A stretch of 64,000 nucleotides of DNA from Penicillus capitatus (taxonomy: Eukaryota; Chlorophyta). How positions within the stretch are numbered: the stretch's first letter is position 1; the number at the start of each line of letters is the position of its first letter. Shown in pieces: positions 34,675-46,735 of the stretch. The position numbers and the translations under genes are program-made. The notes beneath the pieces were generated by a model, which was given only the letters and a program-made list of their open reading frames with translations, made no database searches and was not told the DNA's origin. The stretch is taken from NCBI GenBank assembly GCA_965649825.1, contig OZ287702.1, positions 806,001 through 870,000 on the forward strand. The letters run 5' to 3'.

Positions 34675-37600
34675 TTATGCCTGATGCATAGAAGCTCTCA
34701 GGGTGGAAGAAAAGTCATGAAAAGTTTTCTGCTGTTTGGGAGTCATCTTGGCAACAGCTGTCGTCAAAATCTCATTGCCCATGGAGTGACTAAACGACTG
34801 CAGAATGTTCCAAATGCGGGTAGCTGTCTCCGGCATCGTCATCGTCTTCCCTGCAGCCAAGATGCGCACCAGCACCTTCAAAACACACACATCAACACAC
34901 TCTCACTCTTTTGCTGATAATGAGTGACCTCCACAATGTGAACAAGATTCTTGTTGTTGCCACCGAGAACCCGGACATCCTGCTGTTCGACCATCGTTAC
35001 CAGCAGTGCATGCATGTTTCTGGCCTCTAGGTCATCGTGGAGCAAAGGTAAGTTCTTGAGCCAGACTTGGTCCACCACTTCCGGATCCACCTTGTCCGGA
35101 AACTGCTGGATGATCTTGCCAATCGTCGAGACGATGTTATCCGTGGCCATTTCGTTTTCGCGACTCTTGGCAGAAGGGTGCTGAACAGCACGGATCAGAT
35201 TTGGAAGCAGTTCAGGGATGTGTGGCTGAAAAGCTTCCGGATACTTCGACGCCACAACACCCAATCCATACACACTGCATTGCCGCAGACTCGCATCTTC
35301 ATTCGATGCGCCTTCGATCAAGAAAGGCAAAAATTCGTGCAAGTAATTGTTTCCAGCCTGTGGGCAGTGCTCCAAAATATCGTCCACGACACAAATGGCG
35401 ATTCGGCGTTCCACAGCCGAGCGGCCTTTGCCCAAAAGTGCATGAACAAATGGCATTGAACCGACGATGTAGGTAATCACGGCATCGCCGTACCTCTTCA
35501 TGAAAGAGGAGAGAACGGTGGCCACTTCGTCCAGCACATCTGTCTCCATCTCTTCCTCATCATCATGATTCGTCGGGGGAACATTCTCATACTCCTCAAA
35601 ATCGTCCTCTTCATCGGACAGGAGACCTTCAATGCGTTGCTTTCGACGATCTTCGCTCTCGGAGAAGACCATACGCAATGTGTCGAAACACTGGGAGACC
35701 ATTGTTTCGGAGAGCAGTTCTGGTGTTAGGATGTCCACCATGGCAGCAATAGCACGCAATGCAGACTCTATCACTTCAAGTTCGTCTTCGTTTTTGAGGG
35801 CGTCGATGGCGGCTGGCCAGATGAATTCGACCATCTGTTTCACAAAATCCAGCGTGACACCAGCGCCGTTTTTCATTCCGGTCAGTGCGGCATCGAGAAG
35901 CTCTGGAAGACACTGAAATGCTCCGCTCCGAACTTCATCACTGAAAATGAATTTCAGCATAGGGACAACCACATCTGTGATCTCTTTGACGTACGGCAGG
36001 AAGCCATCTTTCAACACGCCGGCATAACTGGCAACCATTTCGCAGGCAGTGGCTTTCTCCTCCATGGCACTGCTGCGCAATCGCACGAGCTTGCCACCCA
36101 CATGGAAAGTCTCGGAGTCGTCGTCATCGCTGTTGTCATTTAGAGGATCTGTGATCTTGATCTCTGGATCGGCTTTGATGTGATTCAGCACAAGCGGCAT
36201 GACGATTTCGAGGTAGGGGAGGAATTCACGTCCCAGACTGCGACACATTCTGGCTCCTGCCTGAATCATGTAACCAGGCAACGGATCAGAAGGATCAAAG
36301 TGCGCCTGATGCAGTTGATGAATGAGTTGCATGACTTCACTGGCATCTTGACGGAAACGATCTGCGCCGACGGCCATCCCCACCAGCGAAATGCACTCCA
36401 ATGCCTTCGCCCTCAAGTATCGATGTTTAGGATCGGTCGCCTGAGCAAACATGGTCCGAAGCAGCGGCATCACCGCATCGTAGTAGGCGCCAAAATGCTC
36501 ATTTGCGCTGTCTGCCACACTGGCCAGTGCCGTGAGTGCAGATTCCGCCACCAGACGCGAGGGAGAGTGCAGGAGTTGTATGAAAGTGGGCACCAGAGCA
36601 TCCAGATAGGGCAGAATGTCATCCTCCTCGCATTCATCGCAGAAATTGACAATCGCTGCTGCTGCATGTGCCTGAACGCGTGGATGCTGAGCATCTTCCA
36701 TCACCGATTTCAGTTTTGGGATGATCTTCTCGTGCTGCGAGCCTTGGATATCTGGAGAGAGATCGGTGCACATCTGCCCAATGGCTTGACAGGCAGCCCA
36801 TCGCACTTTGGGCATCGTATCGCTCAATCCATTCATGCACATATCTGTCAGCGCATCGATTTCTTGCAGCATGACTTTGTCACATCCTTCTGCAATTTGT
36901 GACAGACAGATGAAAGACGCCTGCCTTTTCTGCCAAGAGGGATCATTGATGCAGCCACTCAGCATGGCGCCAGCGATCGGAACTAACACTCTGCCACCGA
37001 ACGACAGAGCCAGACGATCCAAGGACTCCATACCAAAATCAAACAGCTCGCCATTTCCTGCGTCTTCATCCTCATCTTCTGCTGTATGCCATTTGGGCAG
37101 GTCTTCGATGTCGAGCAAGAAAACCATCAACGCCTCGAAGAGACACTCTGCGAAATTTGGCATGGCTCTGAAGAGATTTCCCAGCCCCTGGTCTTTCTGC
37201 TCGGCAATCGAGATCAAGACTTCTGCTGCCAAGATACGCATCGATTTGTCGATGGAATCCGAGAGCGTCACTTTCAGCAGGGATGGTAATATTTCCTTTA
37301 GAGATGGCTTCAGAAAACGCGGTGCCTCTTCGGCGACATCGATGAGACTCTCCATCACCGTCTCAGCCGCCGTCTCGTCTCTATTCTTCAAAAACTCAAG
37401 CAGCGCTTCGATCACTTTGGGCACCATGGGTCTCAGAGCATCCGCCACCTGACCTTTCTCGGATGCAATTCTGCACATCGCTGAGATGGCTTCGGATTTG
37501 ACAGGGACAGGTCCTGTGAGAATTGCCCGTTCGATAGCCGTCACTAACATCTGACCAGTGGCGTTGAAAATCTCAAAGTCTGTGTTCTCTGCCAGAGAAC

Positions 37601-38096
37601 CAATGATGCGAAAAGCAGTGACCACTGCATGCGATTCAGAACCCTCCATCAACTGAAACAGGGCCTGATGCAATTCTGGCCATCGGCCTGTCGACAACAA
37701 GTAACGGGCGAGTTCGGAAACAGCATCGGCCGTTTTGAACAGCACATCTGCGATTTTTTCAGCACGGAGCGCATTTAAGAGCTCACTCTTCACTTCATAC
37801 TTCACCGGATCTGACAGAGCCGTCCACATCAACGGAGTCTCGATCGTCAAGCATTTGCGAAGGAGCATTGCCGAGAAGGCACGAAATGCCACGACCTCTG
37901 AGTGACGCACCGTAGATATGAGATAACGCACAAACAAGTCTGGATGTTTCTTCAACTCGACTAACACCGCCTCGGCAAATTTCCGTCGAGTGTTGTCCGG
38001 GTTCATGAGCTCCCGTAAGAAATCTTCAAACTGCTGGGCATCGGGCGTCATCAACACCTGGACGATTTGTTGCACTTTGGCCGCCGACATCGCCAT
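34675..38096 (-). CDS. IPO5: Importin-5/karyopherin beta-3 (Kap121 type)
   Basis: Nuclear import receptor made of HEAT repeats, about 1,140 residues. It starts MAMSAAKVQQIVQVLMTPDA. The N-terminal Ran-binding HEATs include MNPDNTRRKFAEAVL and AFRAFSAMLLRKCL. The family's acidic loop lies mid-protein (HTAEDEDEDAGNGELFDFGM), followed by ESLDRLALSFGGRVLVPIAG and PWQKRQASFICLSQIAEGCD-like text. A single intron near the 3' end leads to a last exon with ILAAGKTMTMPETATRIWNI and MTPKQQKTFHDFSS. It is an almost intronless gene among intron-rich neighbours. Six near-perfect HEAT signatures are visible by eye. Confidence 0.93.
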
Positions 38097-38191
38097 TCTC
38101 TTCGACGGTCTCAGAGCAGACGTACGTCGAAAATGCAACGGAGAGGGATAGATGATGAGGTCATCATGCATTTACTGGCGATAACCGAGTG

Positions 38192-40544
38192 ATGAATGCG
38201 CCTTTGTTGAAGGGATGTGGATGGACAAGTCGTTGGGCGATGTTAAGCGCATGGAGGGCGTTGCCTCCGTCACCGACTCGACACTTAAAGGCCTCGCGTC
38301 TCTATGCGAAGAAAGGGATGTCGCGTCGAGTGAAGACGACGAGGACAGAGGCGCCGTCTGAGATCAGGGAGATATCGGGCAGCCTGGAGGAGCCACCTAT
38401 CGTGATAGATGAGGTGACAGCCTCAGAGGAAGAGGAGGTTGAGACGCTCTCTGTGGCTCCCCCGGTCGAGGCAGAGGAGGAAGAAAACGAGATCGGCGTG
38501 GTGAACAGTGTGGCGCCTGTTGTCGAGGAGTCATCATTTGACGAGACGCCGCCCGTTGATGAGCACGTCGAGAGTGTCTTTCACGAAACGGTGGACCCAA
38601 TGCCGCTGCATACTCGAATTTTGTCGTCAATGGACTGGGGAGCAGCTGGGATGGGGACAGGCATCGCTGCCGCTATTCTTGGAGCGTTGTTCGTGGGGCG
38701 AAGCTTCGCTCAGGGGGATTCGAGTCGCAACACACTTGCCACGACGATTCACAAAGTGATCTTTTCGTGGACGTCGGTTGTTACATCTCCCGTATTCTGT
38801 TTAGGGAACGAAATACTACAAGCTACAGAAAGAGGCAGAAGTTCGATTGAATAGCTTCATGGCCATCATTCAACATCAACAAAAGGCCAATCTCTCCGCC
38901 AAGGTCGCCAAGAGATACGAGTATCTCACTCTTATGTGTGAGATTGAGACAGAATCTCGGAGATGAGGGATGCTGTTACGTCATCGAGTCATTGGCTTTC
39001 AACAACATCTGTGAGATGTTGGACCTGAGCAACAATGGTATTGGAGAGAAAGGCATCATACACATGAGTGAGATGTTGACAAAAAACAACGTGCTCAAGG
39101 CACTTTTGCTCTCAACGAATAATGCAGGAGATGAAGGAGCAAAGGCTTTGGCCAAAGTTCTTGCCAGTAGAGCCAGTCACTGTTTTGAAGGATGTCGGTA
39201 TGGTGGTGGTGATGCTAGGTAACACATCTATGGAGACGTTGTGTCTGAATGGGAACAATGTTGGTAATGAGGGGGCGATTCTGTTGGCTGAGATGCTGAA
39301 AACGAATACCACTCTCAAAACCCTCGAACTGAACAGCAATTCTATCGAGTATGAAGGAGCGGCGGCTTTGGCTGAGGCCCTTGCTCAGAACAGTACTTTA
39401 AAAAACCTCGCCATCAGGTACCTCGCTGCATAAAGTGTGCTCAGTATCATTCTCTGTTGCAGTGATAACTATATTGGAGGTATGGGTGCCTCGCTCTTTG
39501 CCCAGGCACTGAAGAAAAACACATCGATTGAGGAGTTCTCCATCAAGGGGAACGAAATCGGAAACGAAGGGTTGAAAGCACTTAGCGAAGCCCTGATTGT
39601 AAGCGTCTCTCCTTCTTTATCTCCATTCTTCTCCTCGTATGCAAGGAAAGGGAATCTGATATACGCTCCCTGGATATTGGAAACAATGGCATCACTGAAG
39701 AAGGAGCAGAGATGTTGGCAATGCTCATCCGTGCCAAGAATCTGGAAAACCTGGAGATCTACAGCAATGATCTGGCAGACGGAGGTCTGTATAAGGTAAC
39801 ATCAACTGTCGTGTAAAACAGAACTGTATGACAGAGGATGTCATCTATGTAGATCGCTCAATCTCTGATGGGCAATGAGACACTGTTCTCTTTGGATCTG
39901 GGAGGCAACAACATTGGCCCCGATGGTATCAAAGTGCTTTCTGCTGCCATCCGTGACAGCCCCTCTCTGCGTTCACTCGATCTCAGCTATAATCCCATTG
40001 GATCAGACGGTGCCGAGGCCATCGCAGATGTCACCAAATACGATCTCAAAGTGCCTATCCTTCCTCCTTCGCATCCCTTACTCATAGGCGAATGGTGTGG
40101 ACAGCTGGACACTTTGAAGTTAGGTTGGTGCAAACTGGAACAGCAAGGAGCACAGGGCATTGCAGATTTGATCATGTACAACACATCCTTAGCCATTATC
40201 GATCTACGAGGCAACAATCTCGGAGACTACGGTGCCATCATCATTGCCAACAGCTTAAAACAGCACGAGAATATGAATCTGATCGAGCTCGATATGGGAT
40301 ACAACGAAATCAAAGATGACGGCGCCTGTGCTCTGGCACAGGTTCTATACGCACCCACCATCTGCGCCCTTTGGATAGGACTGCTGTGTTCTAGAGTCTC
40401 AAGGCCAATGCTGAGGGGGCAGTCAAAGAACTGAAGCTCAATTCGAATTACATTAGCAGATTCGGTCAGATCGCTCTGAACGAAGCACTGGACGTGGTGT
40501 TTGAAATAAGTGGGGGTAACAAAGAGACCACCATCATATTTTAA
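38192..40544 (+). CDS. Membrane-anchored RNI-type leucine-rich-repeat protein
   Basis: N-terminus is arginine-rich and transit-like (MNAPLLKGCGWTSRWAMLSA), then an acidic, disordered stretch and one hydrophobic segment (GAAGMGTGIAAAILGALFVG). Two 49-nt phase-0 introns then join HK to GTKYYKLQKEAEVRLNSFMA, and LSAK to NLGDEGCCYVIESLAFNNIC. From there about eleven RNI/NOD-type leucine-rich repeats run to the end (for example LDLSNNGIGEKGIIHMSEML, LCLNGNNVGNEGAILLAEML, LDLGGNNIGPDGIKVLSAAI). Function unknown. The two halves could be separate genes, but the splice restores a complete first repeat, which favours one protein. It converges with the PAP2 gene. Confidence 0.7.
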
Positions 40545-40624
40545 TGACACACACATACACACAACACCGTGACACAGATGATGTATCAAGAGATAATCTG
40601 ATCTTTCGCTCGCAGATGCACGGT

Positions 40625-41324
40625 CTACGGCACACGCATCTTTGAAAAGAGACGTTGGACAGAAGAGAGCGAGATGATGCATCGTTCGAAATTGAGTGTC
40701 CCCTGGAAACGTCACATCCCAAAGAATGTGTGCGATGGCCTGCCTTGCCTTGGAGATGATGACGAGTTCGAGAAATGCCAGAGCACCACCGGCAGCAATG
40801 TCTGAGAAGTAATGCCTTCCGAGTAAGACCCGGGAGAGCGCTGTTACCAACGACCACCAAAACACGAGACACTGCATCCACCAACTTCCCAGATGCCACA
40901 TCATCCAGAACAGTCCCACAAAGAGGCACCTCGATGCATGTCCACTCGGAAACGAATACCGATCGACGTCCACCACCAGGAGATAGTCTCCAGCGTCATT
41001 GTACGATGGCCGAGGACGTCGAACGATGCATTTTAGAAGACCCACAAATGCGAGATCGATGAGGAGACCCAGGAAGAGATTGAGTGCAAATGTTCGGATC
41101 GTCGTGGTGAAGTAATGATGTGGGAAGCAGCCAACGAAGAGTGCAAGGGGAAACATAATGGGACCGCCGATATGCTCCAGAACGAGGAAGACTCTGCGTG
41201 GGACTTTCTTGCCTAGACTTCGGTAGAGAGTATAGGATATATGTGCGTCGACAGATTGCAACGTGGAGAACGAGCAGCGCGAGCAACGACAGTTGTGCAG
41301 CTCATTTGTCGGCAGGAGTGACAT
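40625..41324 (-). CDS. PAP2-family lipid phosphatase (PLPP6-like)
   Basis: Membrane phosphatase of the type-2 phosphatidic acid phosphatase superfamily. Start MSLLPTNELHNCRCSRCSFS. The three signature motifs are present: KCIVRRPRP (K-x6-R-P), SFPSGHAS and SRVLLGRHYFSD, separated by several membrane helices. Substrates in this subfamily include polyisoprenoid diphosphates. The C-terminus is unresolved: the frame stays open to 40227, which would overlap the LRR gene's coding exons by over 300 bp. A 76-nt intron would instead end it at 40625. Its start codon is only 39 bp from the SURF1 start, so the two genes share a very short bidirectional promoter. Confidence 0.82.
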
Positions 41325-41363
41325 ATCCAAGTGCTCGCGGGACTTAGAGATGTGACGGATGGC

Positions 41364-42536
41364 ATGGCAACCAGGCTTACACGCAGCGCTTTGAAGATTC
41401 GACGGTTCTTGGCAACGCGTGTGGCGGCTAGGGAGGAACGTGGCTGGGCTTCTTACTTACTGTTCTTGCCCGCAGCCTTTGCCTCTGGTCTTGGCATCTG
41501 GCAGATCCAGAGAAGGTCCTGGAAAGTGAAGGATCGCCTCTGTTGCGCTGTCTTTGCTTGACAAAGGGACGTTGAACTGTTAGGAAGATCTTCTCCGACT
41601 GAGAGAATCAAAAGTCTTTTCAGAGCCCTTCTCACTCTTTCCTCGCTTCACAGACATCACTCCATATGATCGAGTCACTGTCCACGGAATCTTCCTGCAC
41701 GATAAATCGGTCTTTATCGGTCCCCGTGTCCGAACGTAGAGCCCACGCGTTTTGATGGTTTTGTCGATGGGCATGTTTTTTTTTTGTATGCAGTATTGAT
41801 GGTATGCCGCAAAAGGGATATGTCCTCATCACGCCGTTACTCGATCCAGAGAGGTTCCAGCCTGAATCCCTGACGCACTGCGGCAATGATGTGGTCGTTC
41901 TTAGTCACCATGTGGCCTTGGTGAATCGGGGCTGGGTTCCTGAATCTTGGAAAGAGATGTCGAGAAATGGCTCAGAGGGACAGCAACGACAGCAGACAGG
42001 AAACGCTGCGAAGATCGATGGGTTGGTGGTCGAGAGCGAAAAGCCAAGCATGTTTGTACCGGAGAACGATCCGGTCAAAGGAACCTGGTTTTGGATCGAT
42101 GCCATCGAAATCGTACGCGATGGACTTCCCTCAGGAAAGAGGGCACACCGAATGGCATTCTATTGTTTAGGCCAAGACATGTGGTCTGCCAGCAGAGACA
42201 CCATTGATTCAAGTCATTCAGCAGACGGCTCAAGGCAAACTCCCTCCAGCGATCCGTACGACCTGCCTTGGCCTCCTCAACCTGTCACATCATTCTGCTG
42301 ATAGATGGCGGTCGTGGAAGGACGATCGAGTTCAATTCCAGAGAGAGCTACCCTGTTGCCAAAGAGCTGTCCGATTTTGTCAACTTCTCCGTCATGCCAG
42401 GTGATGCTCCTTGTGTCGAGGGATGACGATTTCATCACACTGTTGTGCAGTGGATCACCGTAACTACGCATGGATCTGGTTCTCCCTGTCGCTGGTCACA
42501 TCTTTCATGGCGTATCGAGTGACGAGGGGGAAGTGA
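41364..42536 (+). CDS. SURF1: SURF1 cytochrome c oxidase assembly factor
   Basis: Inner mitochondrial membrane protein for complex IV assembly. Presequence MATRLTRSALKIRRFLATR, then TM1 with the family text LLFLPAAFASGLGIWQIQRR. Further blocks: FTDITPYDRVTVHGIFLHDK, YVLITPLLDPERFQPE (the SURF1 'GYxVITPL' strand), VALVNRGWVPESW and KGTWFWIDAIEI. The last exon carries DHRNYAWIWFSLSLVTSFMA and YRVTRGK, the TM2 and matrix end. Several short introns. An A/T-rich tract near 41780 lies in one of them. Confidence 0.87.
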
Positions 42537-42898
42537 ATGGCTAACCACAACATCGAGAATTACAGAACTCGCAGTCGGCACACCACATGTCATGCGTCAC
42601 GATCAATCAGATGACGCTTATACTTCAGAAATTAATAGCAAATGAATACAAAACCATCCTTCACGGCGCTCCGCTGCATTTCACAAGGACTCATCTATTC
42701 AGACAGAGAATCCCGCAGGATTCGTATCATACACAACACAGAAATGCTGTCTGTTCCAACCTCGAGCTCTGAGGCCATCGAATTGTTAATCAGAGATAAG
42801 AACTCAGGAAAGACAGTGACGTCGGCAATGGTTGATAAAAACCGGGGTTGACAGAGGAAAGGTAGTGTACAAAAAAGGGAGAAAAGATGGTTTGTTTT
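42537..42898. other. Convergent intergenic spacer
   Basis: Between the SURF1 stop and the PCMT-BTB stop. No supported coding or RNA feature. Confidence 0.5.
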
Positions 42899-44954
42899 TT
42901 AACGTGTTTTGCTGTCTGCCCCCGACAACTCCGACAGGAGTTTTCGGAACCTCTGCTGTTGGCGAAAGCTCTCCCTCATGATCAAATCCACTTCGCGCTT
43001 GGAGAGTTCCTGATAGCTCTTGGACTGCGAAACACGATCGAAATCGTTCACAATGTGATTCAAAACGGCAGACTGTAGCGCATCCAGTCCATTTGCATCT
43101 GCCAATGACAACAGCGCCGCCGAAAAATCTGCAGCCCCTTCGGGATCTTCATCATAACGCGTCTTGAGCTGCTCGACCAACAGAGACTCGCATGTTTTGA
43201 TCAAGCGAGGAACACCATAGTAACAAGCCGCATGCAAGATATCGATCACCAGCTGTGAATCCAAATCCCCTGGGAGTTCATCTTTGTAAATATATTGGAG
43301 GAAATGGGACATGGCTTCTTGGGAGAACTGACTGGGAACACAGAGCTCGTCATCTTCAGAATCGCACATGTCGCTTTCGAATCTTGCACGGAAATACTCA
43401 CAGCGCACTGTCAGAGACACCATCGCATAGAGAGACATGACGACATTCACACCCATCTTACCTTTCAGTACGGTTCTGTGAGAACTAAGGGTCCAATCTT
43501 CACCCACCAGTGCGCAGTCTGGTTCTGCAAAGTGTACTAAATCCAAACAGACGTCTTCTGCAGAGTTCTGTGATTTGGTTGCATCTTTCCCGTGGCGGAA
43601 TCCGAGAAGATTGCTGATGGATCTTTTGACTCTTCTGGGTCCTTTGATGGATGATGAGGATTCGTTCTCGACATCCATTTCGCCATCTGACGCAATGCCT
43701 TCCGAGAAAGAGCGCACGAGTTTTGTATCTTCTGTCAATGTGGAGGGTGGCACGTCTACCATCATCTTCTCCTCCCGTTCCGCGTTCATGATAGAGAGAA
43801 CGATGTCGGCATCGGATGGAACGGAGAGATCCGAGAATCGAACTTGTGTGAGGATGCGTTGCTGGATACGCCCATCTGCCTTGCGCGTGATCAGTCGAAG
43901 TTCTTGGCCCACCGGGACAGTCATTTTACCGCCGTCCAGTTTCAGCATGCGCACGAGATTTGGTAACTTGTCTTCCGGACATGTGCCACCGACATGGATC
44001 TTATCAAAGTAATCGCGATGGACCGTCGGAATAAACGCATTGCGTAAAAGAAACTGCACTGGGCAGCTATCGCGTACGTAAGCACGGTTATCTTCGCGAA
44101 GCTTCTGAAGACAGGCGGTGGAAAAATCCAGAATCTCTTGTTTGATCTCGACACCCACACATTCCCCATTTCTGCCAACCTACACACGCCAACATTCGAG
44201 CAGACTGCACAAACGCACACCTACCAAATAAGCGCCACAGGCAGCGACAATTCCACAACCACTTCCGATATCCATAAACCTGTCAGTCACATCATCCATC
44301 ACACCCCACATGCCGTGATGCCGAGTGACAGGCAATAGGGTATCACTTTTCGCCTGGCTGTAGGTCTAGGGCTTCGAGACAGGTGGCGTGCATGTGCGGC
44401 GCCGAAATGTTGAATTCCATCTCCTCGACCCGTATCGGTGTGTCCGAATAGGCCTCTTCCTTGTAATCCGTCGGAATGAATGTCCCGCGTGGGCACATGA
44501 GCAATGCCTTTTCGACGCGTTGACTACCGTCGCAGCGTCGACATCATACCAATGCCTTTTTGAACACGGCCTACCTCTTAACCACGTTGAGCTCTTTGAG
44601 AATATTGACCAATTCGGTATTGTCCGCAGCGGTTTCTTGCATATTGACACGTGGTCCGGCAAAAAGGCGGAAGAAATCTCGTAGGACCAAGTTTCGGTTC
44701 ATTCTTTCGTTTCCTCCAGGCGGTCCTTGCATCGCACGTCGACGTTCGTTTCGTCCCGTGAGCTCGGGATGCTCGTCGTTCGGTTCTTCGTCTTCTTCAC
44801 CGTCGTCCTCTGCCTCGTCGTCGTCGTCCACCTCGTCGTTGTCGTCGAAAAGCTCTTCGTCGCTGTCGTTGGTGTCTACGCTCTGTTCGAAGATATCGTC
44901 GTTGTCTTCACCGTCATCGAGATGCACAAAAACGTGCTCTCTGTTTGCAGACAT
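42899..44954 (-). CDS. Protein-L-isoaspartate methyltransferase-BTB fusion
   Basis: Domains in order: a very acidic N-terminal tail (from MSANREHVFVHLDDGEDNDD, rich in D/E); a PCMT-type methyltransferase (FNISAPHMHATCLEALDLQP, then the SAM motif FMDIGSGCGIVAACGAYLVG across an intron, and DKIHVGGTCPEDKLPNLVRM, GGKMTVPVGQELRLITRKAD); a linker with RRVKRSISNLLGFRHG; a BTB domain (LVGEDWTLSSHRTVL joined by a 57-nt intron to VRCEYFRARFESDMCDS, then QFSQEAMSHFLQYIYKDELP and ILHAACYYGVPRLIKTCESL); and a C-terminal helical tail. The ISAPHMHA motif and SAM loop are intact, so the enzyme could be active. BTB domains often recruit CUL3, suggesting recognition of damaged proteins for ubiquitination (inference). 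Confidence 0.82.
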
Positions 44955-45067
44955 GCCGCGACGTGAAACGAGCGAAAAGGCCCGGACGGGACAGCGTCGA
45001 CATGACGTGGATGAACACCATCATCGTCCTTCAGCCAGCCATCCAGCCAGATAGCTAGCCGGCCGCC

Positions 45068-45762
45068 ATGCAGTCGCCTTACGAGGCCACACGCAAACGC
45101 ACACACAGTGGCAAGGGATCGATATCTGGTCAAATCAACGGTGGTGAGGAACGGGGGCTGCTCTGTAGAGATGGATGCACCGGAGACGGAGGGACCTGTA
45201 CGTCGCGGAATATTTGAAAAAGACTGTAGGTGAGTGTGGGTACTTGAAAAGAGTAAAAATGTGAACTGTCAGTACCGGGAATGATGTACGGATTCGGAGA
45301 TGGAGCGAAGCCGAGACAGGAGACGGTGGAATTGGTTGAGGTGACTGGTCTTCATCCTTATCGTGTCTGCACGCGTGCCAAAGGGTGTGCTCCATAGGAT
45401 TTGGTGATTGAGTATGTATCCGCTCTGCTTGAGAGAGCTGTAGATATGGCGAGCTTTCGAGGAAAGCTCAAGTATGAAGATTTCGTCTGGCAAGTCTCGG
45501 AAGTGCAATCGGACATCGTTCTGTAACGCAACAGAGTGTCCTTTTCGTTTCTAGGAGCCCTACAAGCTCGAACGACTGAAAGAGCTTCTCGAAAAGAACG
45601 AGGAGATTAAGAAAGCCCGGAAGGTGAAGACATCGGAGAGTGTCGGACGATGTGCGCGGGAGACGGTGTTGTGTGCAGGTGGATCTTGATAAGAATGATC
45701 TTGCGGCCCTTGGTTCGCGAGACAAAGACGTCAAGGATGCAGGAGAGAACGGCCATCCATGA
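45068..45762 (+). CDS. TAF13: TFIID subunit TAF13
   Basis: Histone-fold subunit of the general transcription factor TFIID. Spliced exons give MQSPYEATRKRTHSGKG, then FEKDLPGMMYGFGDGAKPRQ, which contains the TAF13 signature F-x-K-[DE]-[LI]-x-x-MMYGFGD, then DLVIEYVSALLERAVDMA, GKLKYEDFVWQ and EPYKLERLKELLEKNEEIKK-ARKV. Introns are about 40-60 nt. The C-terminus (DLAALGSRDKDVKDAGEN) is an extension. Placement of the donor before LPGMM is inferred from the family pattern. Confidence 0.85.
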
Positions 45763-45912
45763 GTCTCTCTTTATGTACGTTTCATCAACGACGCGACAGA
45801 TCCACCCTTCAAATTACCATCTTAATGCGTACCATGTGTGATACCTACCTGTATGCCGCTTCGCTGACGATTCGTTTGCTATCGCGATCGGAGTGTCGAC
45901 TGGTTTCTCGGG

Positions 45913-46524
45913 ATGGGATCCAAAATGGAGGAGATCATGCGTAAGCGTCGCGAGGCGCGAGATGCCGAATACGAAGCTCGATGGAACAATGGTTTTGCCG
46001 CAGACCATCCGGACTACGATCCGACCTTTACTGGACCGTCGATCCTCAAAGCGTCGCGCGCCACAGAGGAGCACTTCCATGCGATTGCGAAGAACGATAT
46101 CAAAGAGGTCTACGCGAAAATCGCAGAGGGAGTTGATTTCAACTGTATCAATGCGGCACGTGATCAGACGCTCTTCTGGGGCATCGACGGCGGCGTGGAG
46201 ATTATCAAGCTGCTCGTCGATTGCGGTGCCGATCTGAACCGTCGTTCCGCTAAGGACTGGACGCCACTGAGCTATGCTCGAGCCGAGGGTAAGTACGGGG
46301 CCGTTGAAGAAGCGAGTATCCATACTGAGGTTCGATCGGCATCACACGCGTGTGTTTTGGACATGAGTGATATCTAGGACGTTCTTAAATACTATGACGC
46401 GACAGACGATGGCTCGAGGCCATCACATTCCGGTTCGCGCAGTCCTCGCGAAAGCTATGATCCTGAGACACCAGACTTCACTCGCGAGCGTGGCAGTTAT
46501 CAATCGCCATCGCCAGCTCCATAG
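45913..46524 (+). CDS. Small ankyrin-repeat protein
   Basis: ATG 45913 (MGSKMEEIMRKRREARDAEY), a short basic helix, then about three ankyrin-like repeats: AIAKNDIKEVYAKIAEGVDF, FWGIDGGVEIIKLLVDCGAD and DWTPLSYARAEGKYGA. A further exon gives DVLKYYDATDDGSRPSHSGS and ends in a Ser/Pro-rich tail at the stop at 46524. The exact last intron is uncertain (a 75-nt option fits the phase). Binding partner unknown. Confidence 0.65.
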
Positions 46525-46735
46525 AAATCGTATTCTTCATCAAACAGTCCGGTCAGCTTATTTTTAAACAACATGAGCGAATTCTGGTCACTATGAACTA
46601 AGATAGGCGGACGACTAACGCATGCATATCCCACGTCCAGTAAATGTCAGAGAGCAAGCAAACCTGCGTGCGAATCACAAAACTCTTAGTTCAGTGAACG
46701 AAAACGGAATAAAATCTTGAAGATAATAAATCAGA

